A stretch of 14,013 nt of DNA from assembly GCA_002494895.1 (NCBI GenBank), contig DADA01000073.1, positions 1-14,013 of the forward strand, given 5' to 3'. Both the position numbers and the translations under genes were made by a program. Under the pieces are notes generated by a model. That model had not been told where the DNA came from. It was given only the letters and a program-made list of their open reading frames with translations, and made no database searches. Positions within the stretch are counted from its first letter, which is position 1. Each line of letters begins with the position of its first letter. This DNA comes from Nitrososphaera sp. UBA210. Lineage in GTDB: Archaea; Thermoproteota; Nitrososphaeria; Nitrososphaerales; Nitrososphaeraceae. Below, piece by piece: positions 7,028 through 13,832 of the stretch.

Positions 7028-8269
7028 TTGAACGCAAGGAGCGTTTCGGCTCTGATAGTTACCAGTTTCACGGTTTTCGGGCTCGCCTACGCATCAAACT
7101 CTGCCTACGCACATGATTTTTCTGGCGATGAAAGCGCGTCGTTTCTAGCTCTCGTTGAAAGTATAAAGGTTGAGCTCGCGCTGGTTCAGACCAACGCAGC
7201 ATCCAATGCGACACTTGCAGAGAAGCATGCAGAGCATGCCCACCATCACCTTGATGAGAACACGATAGAGGAAATAGCCGAGAGGAACGAGAGGCTCGGC
7301 GAATATCTTCCCGCCGCACTTGAAGAACTGCACGATTCGGTCGGAACCGCTACGGAGGAAGAAGTAACCGTCATGGTGCGAGAGATAAATGACCTTCTAG
7401 CAGAGACAGTGACCGTCAGGATCGATAGCGAGCAGAGAAATAACGTTACTGTGTGGGCATTGACATTGGCTGGGATGGCAGACGGAGTGAACGAGCACTA
7501 CAGGGCCGCGCATGGCACAGAGACGGACGGAGGCGGCCATGGGCACGACGAAGAGCAGACCAGCATGACCGGCCACGGGAACATGGGTGATACTACCGAA
7601 AACGACCACAGTGAAATTATTGATTTCGCGCAGTATCAGAGCGCCTTGATGCTTGCAAACAGGACTCTTCATCTGTTCAATGATCAGGTAAAAAATCTCA
7701 GGCCCGTAGTCTCGGTAATCGCGTTGGTGGACCTCGAAGAAGGGCTGGAACATCTGGTAATGGCTGTTGAGGCAAAAGAAACGACAACCGATGTCGAGCT
7801 GATTCTTCATTCCCAGGTGCATCCCAATCTTCAAAAGGCATACGGCCTGAAACTGGATTCACACCCTGGCAATGAATCCAACATCAACAAGACGATAAGG
7901 CTTGACGGCAAGACCTATGAGGTCACCGGCAAGTCCGCCGGAGCGAACCTTACTGCAATCGATATTGATCCCGGCAAATCAGTAAAGCTCATCTTCGAAG
8001 GCTCGGGCGAGGTGGAACTTTCGCTGCCCGTGACAATGATCGAAGGGATCAACATGGTACAGACAACAGACGGACACACGATTGAATATACCACGAATCA
8101 GACGACCTCCGCAACTACTATAACGTTTATGCTGGACGAGAATGTGACTTCCATAGAAGTCATGGGCGCAATGGTGGTTCCAGAATTTCCGCTGCCGCTA
8201 TTGATAGTGTTGCCTGCAATCGTTGCGGCAATAGCCGTGACTAGAGCAAGGCTGCTTTACAGAAAGTAG
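7028..8269 (+). CDS. His-rich surface protein with PEFG-like C-terminal anchor
   Basis: A 413-residue exported protein. The signal peptide ends SAYA, leaving His29 as the first mature residue (HDFSGDE). Residues 35-130 and 195-275 look helical. They are separated or flanked by histidine-rich stretches: KHAEHAHHH (66-74) and an acidic Gly/His segment (about 162-194) with six histidines and two methionines, which should bind Cu or another soft metal. Residues 287-380 form a beta domain of the type that precedes PEFG-CTERM anchors in thaumarchaeal surface proteins (NKTIRLDGKTYEVT onwards). The end has the sorting plan VPEFP (384-388), hydrophobic helix, then RARLLYRK. Pro replaces the usual Gly of PEFG. 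Start TTG 7028 is the only option that gives a signal peptide. The natural reading is an extracellular metal-binding protein, possibly cleaved and attached at the surface. Confidence 0.9.
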   Translation: MNARSVSALIVTSFTVFGLAYASNSAYAHDFSGDESASFLALVESIKVELALVQTNAASNATLAEKHAEHAHHHLDENTIEEIAERNERLGEYLPAALEELHDSVGTATEEEVTVMVREINDLLAETVTVRIDSEQRNNVTVWALTLAGMADGVNEHYRAAHGTETDGGGHGHDEEQTSMTGHGNMGDTTENDHSEIIDFAQYQSALMLANRTLHLFNDQVKNLRPVVSVIALVDLEEGLEHLVMAVEAKETTTDVELILHSQVHPNLQKAYGLKLDSHPGNESNINKTIRLDGKTYEVTGKSAGANLTAIDIDPGKSVKLIFEGSGEVELSLPVTMIEGINMVQTTDGHTIEYTTNQTTSATTITFMLDENVTSIEVMGAMVVPEFPLPLLIVLPAIVAAIAVTRARLLYRK

Positions 8270-8395
8270 CAGACAGTCGCGTTTTCATTTGCTTGACTAC
8301 CGGTTTGGCCCGACAGTTCCCGGATCGGCCTGCAATCACGCATGAACAAAAAGCTATATCTGTTCGAATCGCAGCGAGACCGGCATCTGCCAAAT

Positions 8396-8402
8396 CTTTA
8401 TC
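8396..8402 (+). promoter_or_regulatory. TATA box for the CFI-box surface protein gene
   Basis: CTTTATC is centred about 28 bases before the GTG at 8427 but directly adjoins the alternative TTG at 8403. It therefore favours GTG 8427 as the leaderless start. The rest of the 157-base gap (8270-8426) holds no gene that I can support. A TATATC at 8355-8360 would suit a start near 8385, where none exists. Confidence 0.45.
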
Positions 8403-8426
8403 TTGCCTTTCTGTCGCAATAGCTGC

Positions 8427-10268
8427 GTGAAGCGGAGCTTTTTCGCGCTCGCCGCGCTGGCCTTTGTCGCTTCGATGTCACTCGCGAACAGCGCCTATGG
8501 ACACGGACTGGGTCAGGACCAATCACTTCCCATCACTGTCGGAGGAAGACAGCTGGCTGTGGAAGGGATCATACGTCCCGCTGTCGTACCGTTCACCTTA
8601 TCTGACAGGCCAATTCTGCTCATCAGGTCATTTGATCAGAATAGCAATGCCACCATTTCTGGCATAGACTACAGGATAACCATCGAGCTGCAAAATGATA
8701 CTCTGCTTGACCAGCGCTTCAGGTCTCCTGATGGAGTTTTTCTTGCCAACTTGCTGCCAGACAAGAACATCACCGGCTGGCAGATCACCGGTCACGTGTC
8801 TACAGGCCCTCAGGACCAGATAGAGGTGAACCAGCACGACCCCGTCGAAATCAGGAGTGGGATACTTGCTACCGGGGGGCTGTACCACATGACCGTAATC
8901 ATTGAGAAAGAGAGCCCTGGCATAACTGCGCCCAATGACGTCAGATTCGATCTTTACATCAGCGTTTCTCATGCACTCCACTTTACTGCGGAGACTGATG
9001 AAGGGCAGGAGGATATCGTCATCAAAACATATTATGACGACGTCACGGACTTTGGCTATCAAAACGGCACAATTGAATTTGAAATGCCATTCGACTGGGA
9101 TCCAGTCTATGTTAACCTTGTCAGCGTGCTCCACATGGAGTTGCAGTTTCCAAAATCCATCGAGGCGCTGAAGACAAACAGCTACAGAGGGAGCCTGAAT
9201 GGCATCGAGCTCCCAGCCGAGTCGATACAGATTGACGACTATACATCTGAAGAGAACCGCATCGTGCATTTTGTCATATCAAACGCCCGGCTGCTGCGCC
9301 TGGCCGACTCTGTGGAGGAGGAATCCAACACGGCTTTGTTCACGCTGCGGCCGGCCGAGAAACCAAAATTCCCGCTTGACTTCCTCTCAGCACCGACAGA
9401 AAAATACCTGCTGCAGATGTCATGGGGACCTGAAGTGATCGAAACAGGGATGCCCATCACGTTTGTCATGAACCTCCAGGACCCCCTGACAGGCGACCTG
9501 CTGCGACATTCATCATTTGATCTTGTGCTTACTCAGGGTGGGAATGAAATTCACAGGAAACACCTGACTTCAGAACTGGGCACTTTTTCCTACCAGTACA
9601 CCTTCTCCCAGCAGGGCAGCGTAACACTGTCAGCAGCCAACATTAACGGCCAAGGCGAACGTACAGAAATAGACCTTTTCGTTCTTCAAGGTAGCAGCTT
9701 ACCCCCTCCGCCAATACAGGAACCTTCAGGGTGTCTTATCGCAACCGCGGCATTCGGATCTGAACTTACACCCCAAGTTCAGTACCTCCGGAACTTCCGC
9801 GAGCAGTACATACTTTCAACTGCATCGGGGTCCGCCTTCATCAGCGCCTTCAACGCTGTTTACTATTCATTCAGCCCCCAGGTTGCTGATTATGAGAGGG
9901 AGCAGCCATGGCTTCAAAATGTGGTCAAGGCAGGGCTGTACCCGTTGTTTGGCATGCTTGTCGCCTCCGAGCGCGCGCATTTCGCCATTGGCGGCGAGGC
10001 GGGCGCGATCGTGGCAGGCGCCTTTGCAAGCTCTATGATAGGCTCACTATACCTTCTTCCCGCGGGTATCGCTGTAAGCAAAAAGGTCAGAGTAAGGTTA
10101 TTGTTGGTGATCGTGGGAGCCGCAGCGTCATCGCTGGTGGCTGCTCTTGCCCTGGCTCCATCGGCGCTGCCAATAAGCACTTCCGCGTTCGTTCTGGCGG
10201 TTGCAGGCTCGTCTGCAATACTGGCTGCAAAGGCTGTACTTGCAATCAAAAGACGCTTCTATAACTAG
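8427..10268 (+). CDS. Surface protein with Ig-like module, CFI-box domain and C-terminal membrane helices
   Basis: A 613-residue exported protein. GTG at 8427 gives a clean signal peptide (MKRSFFALAA..., ending SAYG) and has a TATA box at leaderless distance. An in-frame TTG at 8403 would add eight residues. Cleavage leaves His26 first (HGLGQDQ). Residues about 30-315 form one or more beta-rich domains of a kind I cannot name. About 326-422 is the same Ig-like module as in the two small anchored proteins (YQYTFSQQGSVTL resembles YTFPEAGRYALYV). A Pro-rich linker leads to the CFI-box domain from Cys436 (GCLIATAAFGS), with YYSFSP and LYPLFG downstream. The last 100 residues contain about three or four membrane helices and end RRFYN. 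The CFI-box domain occurs widely at the end of archaeal surface proteins; its role is not established. Its stop codon interlocks with that of purP. Confidence 0.9.
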   Translation: MKRSFFALAALAFVASMSLANSAYGHGLGQDQSLPITVGGRQLAVEGIIRPAVVPFTLSDRPILLIRSFDQNSNATISGIDYRITIELQNDTLLDQRFRSPDGVFLANLLPDKNITGWQITGHVSTGPQDQIEVNQHDPVEIRSGILATGGLYHMTVIIEKESPGITAPNDVRFDLYISVSHALHFTAETDEGQEDIVIKTYYDDVTDFGYQNGTIEFEMPFDWDPVYVNLVSVLHMELQFPKSIEALKTNSYRGSLNGIELPAESIQIDDYTSEENRIVHFVISNARLLRLADSVEEESNTALFTLRPAEKPKFPLDFLSAPTEKYLLQMSWGPEVIETGMPITFVMNLQDPLTGDLLRHSSFDLVLTQGGNEIHRKHLTSELGTFSYQYTFSQQGSVTLSAANINGQGERTEIDLFVLQGSSLPPPPIQEPSGCLIATAAFGSELTPQVQYLRNFREQYILSTASGSAFISAFNAVYYSFSPQVADYEREQPWLQNVVKAGLYPLFGMLVASERAHFAIGGEAGAIVAGAFASSMIGSLYLLPAGIAVSKKVRVRLLLVIVGAAASSLVAALALAPSALPISTSAFVLAVAGSSAILAAKAVLAIKRRFYN

Positions 10269-11314
10269 GTCACAACTGCATCAAGCCTGCCCTTTCGTTT
10301 TGCCGTCTTGATCTCGCGTGCTATTCTCCTCCCCATGCTCATCGGCTCGTCATAGAGCAGGTCGGAATAGGGGGAACCGTCAACGTACAGGTTGGTCCCC
10401 GCAACTATTCGCGCAGAAAACTCAAAAGTTGTAAATCTGCCCTCGCTGTCATAGACTCCCTCTAGACAGAAGGGCCCTGTCATTCCCGGAGGCACCAGGC
10501 GTTCCGAAGCTCGCACAAAACTTTCGCCTATTTTGTAGACTTCATCGAGCAGCGATTCCCGCAGGACCAGCGGCAGGTTTCCTATGACATTGTATGACGG
10601 CTCGGCTCCGGCGCCCAGCTGCTGCTTTGCAGGGATCCTGCCTAGGCCATCGATATCTGATTCGTACCTCCTGTCTATCCCCAACAGTTCGAGGCTCTTG
10701 CTCAGGGGAGAGTAGAAATATTGAAGGTAGACCGGCACTCCTCTGATGAATTCCTGTATGTAGAGATCGTTTTCGCCCCGTATCGCATTCTGTTCGACAA
10801 GTCGCCGTGCTCCTTCCTCAAAGCTTTCGCGGTTCCACGCCAGATAGTAACCCCTGCCACCCGCGGCGCCATGCAGCTTTACGATGCACAGTCCGTCGAT
10901 TTCGGTTTTTGACCCGACCGACGCTGGAGTCCTCAATCCGGCTTCGCGCATCATTTTTTCCTTCATCTCTCTGTCGGCCTCCCAGCGCAGGATCCACTTG
11001 TTGCCAAAAACCGGTACCTTGATACTCTCGATTTCTTCGCTTGACATCTGGGAAATTAGCGTGCCATGCGGGATCAGAATGGAATTCTTTTTTTTCAGCT
11101 TTGTAGCTACAGAATTCTCCAGGATCTGCGAAAATGCGTTCACTTCGATTATCTCGTCAATGAATCGAAAGCGGTGATACAGATCAAGGCGCTTCTTTTC
11201 CGATACGAGAACAGTGCGAAAGCCTTCGTCCTTTGCTCCCTTTAGAACCTGCAGCGCGCAGTGCGACCCAAGTGTCGCTATCGTGACCTTGGCGCCTGCC
11301 GCGATCCCAGCCAT
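10265..11314 (-). CDS. purP: Formate-dependent 5-formaminoimidazole-4-carboxamide ribotide (FAICAR) synthetase
   Basis: An ATP-grasp enzyme of archaeal purine synthesis. It uses ATP and formate to convert AICAR to FAICAR, the penultimate step to IMP, replacing the folate-dependent transformylase. The N-terminal half has the family's ATLGSHCALQVLKGAKDEGF (13-32) and PHG (82-84). An ATP-binding segment lies around HGAAGGRGYY (148-157). The C-terminal half carries LELLGIDRRYES (208-219), GNLPLVLRESLL (245-256), PPGMTGPFCLEG (275-286), SARIVAGTNLYVDGSPYSD (300-318) and GRRIAREI (328-335). At 349 residues it is near full family length. It starts at ATG 11314. Its last base pairs overlap the convergent surface-protein gene by four bases. 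It is a housekeeping gene with no link to its neighbours. Confidence 0.93.
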   Translation of the reverse strand: MAGIAAGAKVTIATLGSHCALQVLKGAKDEGFRTVLVSEKKRLDLYHRFRFIDEIIEVNAFSQILENSVATKLKKKNSILIPHGTLISQMSSEEIESIKVPVFGNKWILRWEADREMKEKMMREAGLRTPASVGSKTEIDGLCIVKLHGAAGGRGYYLAWNRESFEEGARRLVEQNAIRGENDLYIQEFIRGVPVYLQYFYSPLSKSLELLGIDRRYESDIDGLGRIPAKQQLGAGAEPSYNVIGNLPLVLRESLLDEVYKIGESFVRASERLVPPGMTGPFCLEGVYDSEGRFTTFEFSARIVAGTNLYVDGSPYSDLLYDEPMSMGRRIAREIKTAKRKGRLDAVVT

Positions 11315-11340
11315 TACGATGAAAAGGTTGTTTCGGGGAG

Positions 11341-11348
11341 GTTAAAAT
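11341..11348 (-). promoter_or_regulatory. Proximal TATA-like box for purP
   Basis: Read on the minus strand this is ATTTTAAC, centred about 30 bases before the ATG at 11314. It would give a leaderless message, and no Shine-Dalgarno site is seen before that ATG. A better-looking box lies further upstream, so the choice between them is open. Confidence 0.35.
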
Positions 11349-11364
11349 CCTTCTTGCGATTGAA

Positions 11365-11373
11365 GATTTATAG
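11365..11373 (-). promoter_or_regulatory. Distal TATA box for purP
   Basis: On the minus strand CTATAAATC is a close match to an archaeal TATA box. It would place transcription start near 11343, giving a leader of about 29 bases without a visible Shine-Dalgarno site. Confidence 0.4.
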
Positions 11374-11391
11374 CCGCTCAGAATCAGGACT

Positions 11392-11406
11392 CCTGTGCAT
11401 GACAGG
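11392..11406. repeat. Inverted repeat upstream of purP
   Basis: CCTGT and ACAGG form a perfect 5-bp inverted repeat around GCATG, about 20 bases upstream of the distal purP TATA box and in the divergent region shared with the DUF4268 gene. An activator or repressor site is possible. It is short enough to be chance. Confidence 0.25.
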
Positions 11407-11470
11407 TTAGCACACACTGCGGAGCACGCATTCATTGGTCTGACGCCAGTGCCTTACGCTAGACACGAAC

Positions 11471-11480
11471 TATAAAAATA
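11471..11480 (+). promoter_or_regulatory. TATA box for the DUF4268 gene
   Basis: TATAAAAATA is centred about 27 bases before the TTG at 11503. It is one of the clearest archaeal TATA boxes in the window and fixes the TTG as a leaderless start. Confidence 0.65.
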
Positions 11481-11498
11481 TCCTAGTCAAAATAGGAT
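11480..11498. repeat. Operator-like inverted repeat between TATA box and start of the DUF4268 gene
   Basis: ATCCTA (11480-11485) and TAGGAT (11493-11498) form a perfect 6-bp inverted repeat with a 7-base spacer. It lies immediately after the TATA box and ends four bases before the start codon. A protein bound here would block transcription initiation. The message would begin near 11503, so an RNA hairpin role is unlikely. Confidence 0.45.
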
Positions 11499-11502
11499 CG
11501 GT

Positions 11503-12450
11503 TTGATAAAACAACCCATAGGTGAAATCAAGGAAATTGACAACATACGATCAGTATTCGCAAAAGAAGATATCGACTTTACTCCCTGGTTAAACTCGAA
11601 GTTATCATTGCTAACTCAAAAACTGAATCTGGAAGTTACCGATAATAGAATCGAACAACCTGTGGGCAATTTTAGTTGTGACATAGTGGCTAAGGACACA
11701 CTAACGGACAAACAGATGATAGTAGAAAATCAATTTGGGGACACGAATCACGATCATTTAGGCAAGATCCTGACATACGCCGCTGGTCAAGATGCTAGTC
11801 TGATAATTTGGATTGCAGAGAGATTTAGAGAAGAACACAAGAAAGCATTAGAATGGTTGAACGAGAATGTTGACCCGAATTCGGAAATTTCATTCTTCGG
11901 TGTGGAAATCAAGCTCATAAGGATCGATAATTCCAATCCAGCTCCGGATTTTAACGTAGTTGTAAAACCCAATAATTGGGAAAGAAACATCAAACTAGCA
12001 ACACACTTGGGAACTGAACGTGAAAAAAAGTATGTACACTTCTTTACCCGACTAGTTGAAGAATGGGACAAGATAAAACCAAAAGAACTTCCAGAACCGC
12101 GAATCAAGAGTTATTATCTCAAATTCGGAGCGGGAAGAAGTGGGTTGAGGTATGCTTGGACGTTCAGTAGAGACACCCTTCTTGTTGAGCTTGTCGTGTT
12201 GGAAGACGAAGATAGATCGATCTTAGCTCAGTTCCAAAATCGCAAATCGAGCCTCGAAAGCGAGCTGGGGCAGTTGACTTGGGATCTGGTCGAGGATAGA
12301 AAAAGATGGAAAGTATACTTATCGAGGAACCTAAAAGGAGATATAGAAACCCTGACAGATGAAGATTATCCTGAGGTAATCGAGTGGGCGACGAAGACCA
12401 TGTATCAATTCGTTAAGACTTTCGAGAAACACATCAGGCAATGGGGTTAA
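11503..12450 (+). CDS. DUF4268 / PD-(D/E)XK nuclease-like protein
   Basis: A 315-residue soluble protein. The N-terminal half has the restriction-endonuclease-like core. Glu51 and Asp60 (GNFSCDIVAKD) and the Glu75-Asn76-Gln77 strand (MIVENQFGD) fit the D...E-x-(K/Q) pattern. They are followed by the family signature DHLGKILTYAAG (84-95) and IIWIAERFREEHKKALEWLN (101-120). The C-terminal half (about 175-315) matches the style of DUF4268, with several Trp and charged helices. Members occur scattered in bacteria and archaea and are thought to be nucleases or nuclease relatives. The substrate is unknown, and the Gln in place of Lys may mean altered or lost activity. The gene is clearly AT-richer than purP and aspS on either side, which suggests transfer. 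It has its own TATA box and an operator-like repeat. Confidence 0.85.
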   Translation: MIKQPIGEIKEIDNIRSVFAKEDIDFTPWLNSKLSLLTQKLNLEVTDNRIEQPVGNFSCDIVAKDTLTDKQMIVENQFGDTNHDHLGKILTYAAGQDASLIIWIAERFREEHKKALEWLNENVDPNSEISFFGVEIKLIRIDNSNPAPDFNVVVKPNNWERNIKLATHLGTEREKKYVHFFTRLVEEWDKIKPKELPEPRIKSYYLKFGAGRSGLRYAWTFSRDTLLVELVVLEDEDRSILAQFQNRKSSLESELGQLTWDLVEDRKRWKVYLSRNLKGDIETLTDEDYPEVIEWATKTMYQFVKTFEKHIRQWG

Positions 12451-12462
12451 GTTAAATTAACC
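12445..12462. repeat. Inverted repeat spanning the DUF4268 stop codon and the aspS promoter
   Basis: GGTTAA (12445-12450, including the TAA stop) and TTAACC (12457-12462) form a perfect 6-bp inverted repeat with a 6-base spacer. It overlaps the aspS TATA box, so it could simply reflect AT-rich promoter sequence. Confidence 0.25.
12452..12460 (+). promoter_or_regulatory. TATA box for aspS
   Basis: TTAAATTAA is centred about 30 bases before the TTG at 12486. aspS therefore has its own promoter and need not be transcribed with the nuclease-like gene. Confidence 0.5.
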
Positions 12463-12485
12463 TACTCGGTACAAGCACTGTTTAA

Positions 12486-13832
12486 TTGGACGAAGTGCTG
12501 GAAGAACAAGATCTTGGTCACTGGAGACGAACACATTACTCCTCAGAAATATTGGCTTCTGCGTCCGATGAAAGCGCGGAAGTTATTGTTATGGGCTGGG
12601 TCTCAAGTGTCCGAGACCATGGGAATATCCAGTTTATCATCCTAAAGGATGCGTACGGGGAAATTCAGGTTACCGCTAAGAAAGGCGAATGCTCCGACTC
12701 GCTTTTCCAGATGGCAAAGGAAGTCAAGGAGCACAGTTCGATAGCGGTACGAGGAAAAGCAAGGCCACAAGAAAAGGCGCCAAACGGGGCAGAGCTGGTG
12801 CCTACCGAGCTCAGGGCATTTTCGATAGCAAGGAAAGCATCACCATTCATGGTGCAGGAAAAGACATCTTCCGTTGGCATCGACACGCGCCTTGACCTTC
12901 GGGCCGTCGACCTCAGGCGCAGCTACCTGGTCTCTGTATTCCGCATACGACAGACCGTGCTTGCCTCGATAAGAGAATTCCTCGTAAGGCAGGGCTTCAT
13001 CGAGGTGAACACTCCAAAAATGATAGCGACTGCAACAGAGGGCGGAGCCGCGCTTTTTCCGATATTTTACTATGACAGGGAGGCATTTCTTGCGCAGAGC
13101 CCCCAGCTGTACAAGGAGCAGCTGACGATGGCTTTTGAAAGTGTTTACGAGATCGGGCCGATTTTCAGGGCAGAACCATCGCGGACTAACCGACACCTCT
13201 CTGAGGCAGTATCAATTGATGTCGAGCGAGCGTTCGTGGATTACAACGATGCGATGTCGCTTCTTGAACGCATGATAGTCCACGTAATAGAATCGATCAA
13301 GGAGCGGAACCAGCAGGACCTGAAATTCATGGAACTCCAGATGCCGGCGGTAGAGTTGCCATTTCCGAAATATTCCTATTCAGACCTTGTTGACAAGTTG
13401 CAGGAGGCCGGCGAGCGCGTGCAGTGGGGCGATGACATCGCGCCACAGACGATGAAGAACCTGCAGGACGAAAGGCTCAACGGGTTTTACTTTATCATCG
13501 ACTGGCCAACTTCGACAAAGCCGTTCTATGTAAAGCCATCTGCCACAGAGTCTGGCAGGATCTCTGAATCATTTGATCTGATGTACGGACCGCTCGAAAT
13601 GTCATCTGGCAGCACGAGAATCAACAGGAAGGACCAACTGATAGAAAGGATGACAAAGCAGGGTCTAAAGCCCCAGGCTTTTGACTATCACCTCAGAGTA
13701 TTCGACTATGGAGTTCCACCGCACGCCGGCTTTGGCCTGGGGCTGGAGAGGCTCATGATGGCACTGACAAAGCTCGAGAATATACGCGATGCAACCCTGT
13801 ATCCAAGGGACATTGACAGGCTGGCTCCATAA
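12486..13832 (+). CDS. aspS: Aspartyl-tRNA synthetase, archaeal type, probably non-discriminating
   Basis: A class II synthetase that charges tRNA with aspartate. The N-terminal OB-fold anticodon-binding domain spans about 15-120 (MGWVSSVRDHGNIQFIILKD). The catalytic core has GFIEVNTPKMIATATEGG (170-187), QSPQLYKE (204-211), motif 2 FRAEPSRTNRHLSEA (227-241), FDLMYGPLEMSSGS (363-376) and motif 3 GFGLGLERLM (415-424). It ends RDIDRLAP. At 448 residues it has the archaeal length and lacks the bacterial insertion domain. By my alignment, the positions equivalent to Trp26 and Lys85 of the Thermococcus kodakarensis enzyme are Ser40 and Pro99. Pro at the second position loosens specificity so that tRNA(Asn) is also charged. 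gatC follows with a one-base overlap, which fits. The start is TTG 12486, leaderless. Confidence 0.97.
   Translation: MDEVLEEQDLGHWRRTHYSSEILASASDESAEVIVMGWVSSVRDHGNIQFIILKDAYGEIQVTAKKGECSDSLFQMAKEVKEHSSIAVRGKARPQEKAPNGAELVPTELRAFSIARKASPFMVQEKTSSVGIDTRLDLRAVDLRRSYLVSVFRIRQTVLASIREFLVRQGFIEVNTPKMIATATEGGAALFPIFYYDREAFLAQSPQLYKEQLTMAFESVYEIGPIFRAEPSRTNRHLSEAVSIDVERAFVDYNDAMSLLERMIVHVIESIKERNQQDLKFMELQMPAVELPFPKYSYSDLVDKLQEAGERVQWGDDIAPQTMKNLQDERLNGFYFIIDWPTSTKPFYVKPSATESGRISESFDLMYGPLEMSSGSTRINRKDQLIERMTKQGLKPQAFDYHLRVFDYGVPPHAGFGLGLERLMMALTKLENIRDATLYPRDIDRLAP

Noticed and set aside
8362..8370. GTTCGAATC, which looks like a tRNA T-loop.
   Set aside because: The flanking bases do not form a T-stem and no anticodon arm or acceptor stem can be found around it.
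8342..8422. A 26-codon ATG frame in the gap before the CFI-box protein.
   Set aside because: Very short, with no start signal; it overlaps the promoter region and ends just before the chosen GTG, so it is probably chance.
8628..9269. A 213-codon open frame on the minus strand opposite the CFI-box protein gene.
   Set aside because: It lies wholly inside a well-supported gene, has no promoter or recognisable domain, and reads as an antisense shadow.
10838..10873. An Ala-Ala in the purP segment HGAAGGRGYY where I half-remember a Lys in other PurP proteins.
   Set aside because: I cannot recall the family alignment well enough to call this a missing catalytic residue, and the rest of the protein is strongly conserved.
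11184..11435. Minus-strand frame upstream of and overlapping the start of purP.
   Set aside because: It is in another frame from purP, covers the promoter region and has no family features.
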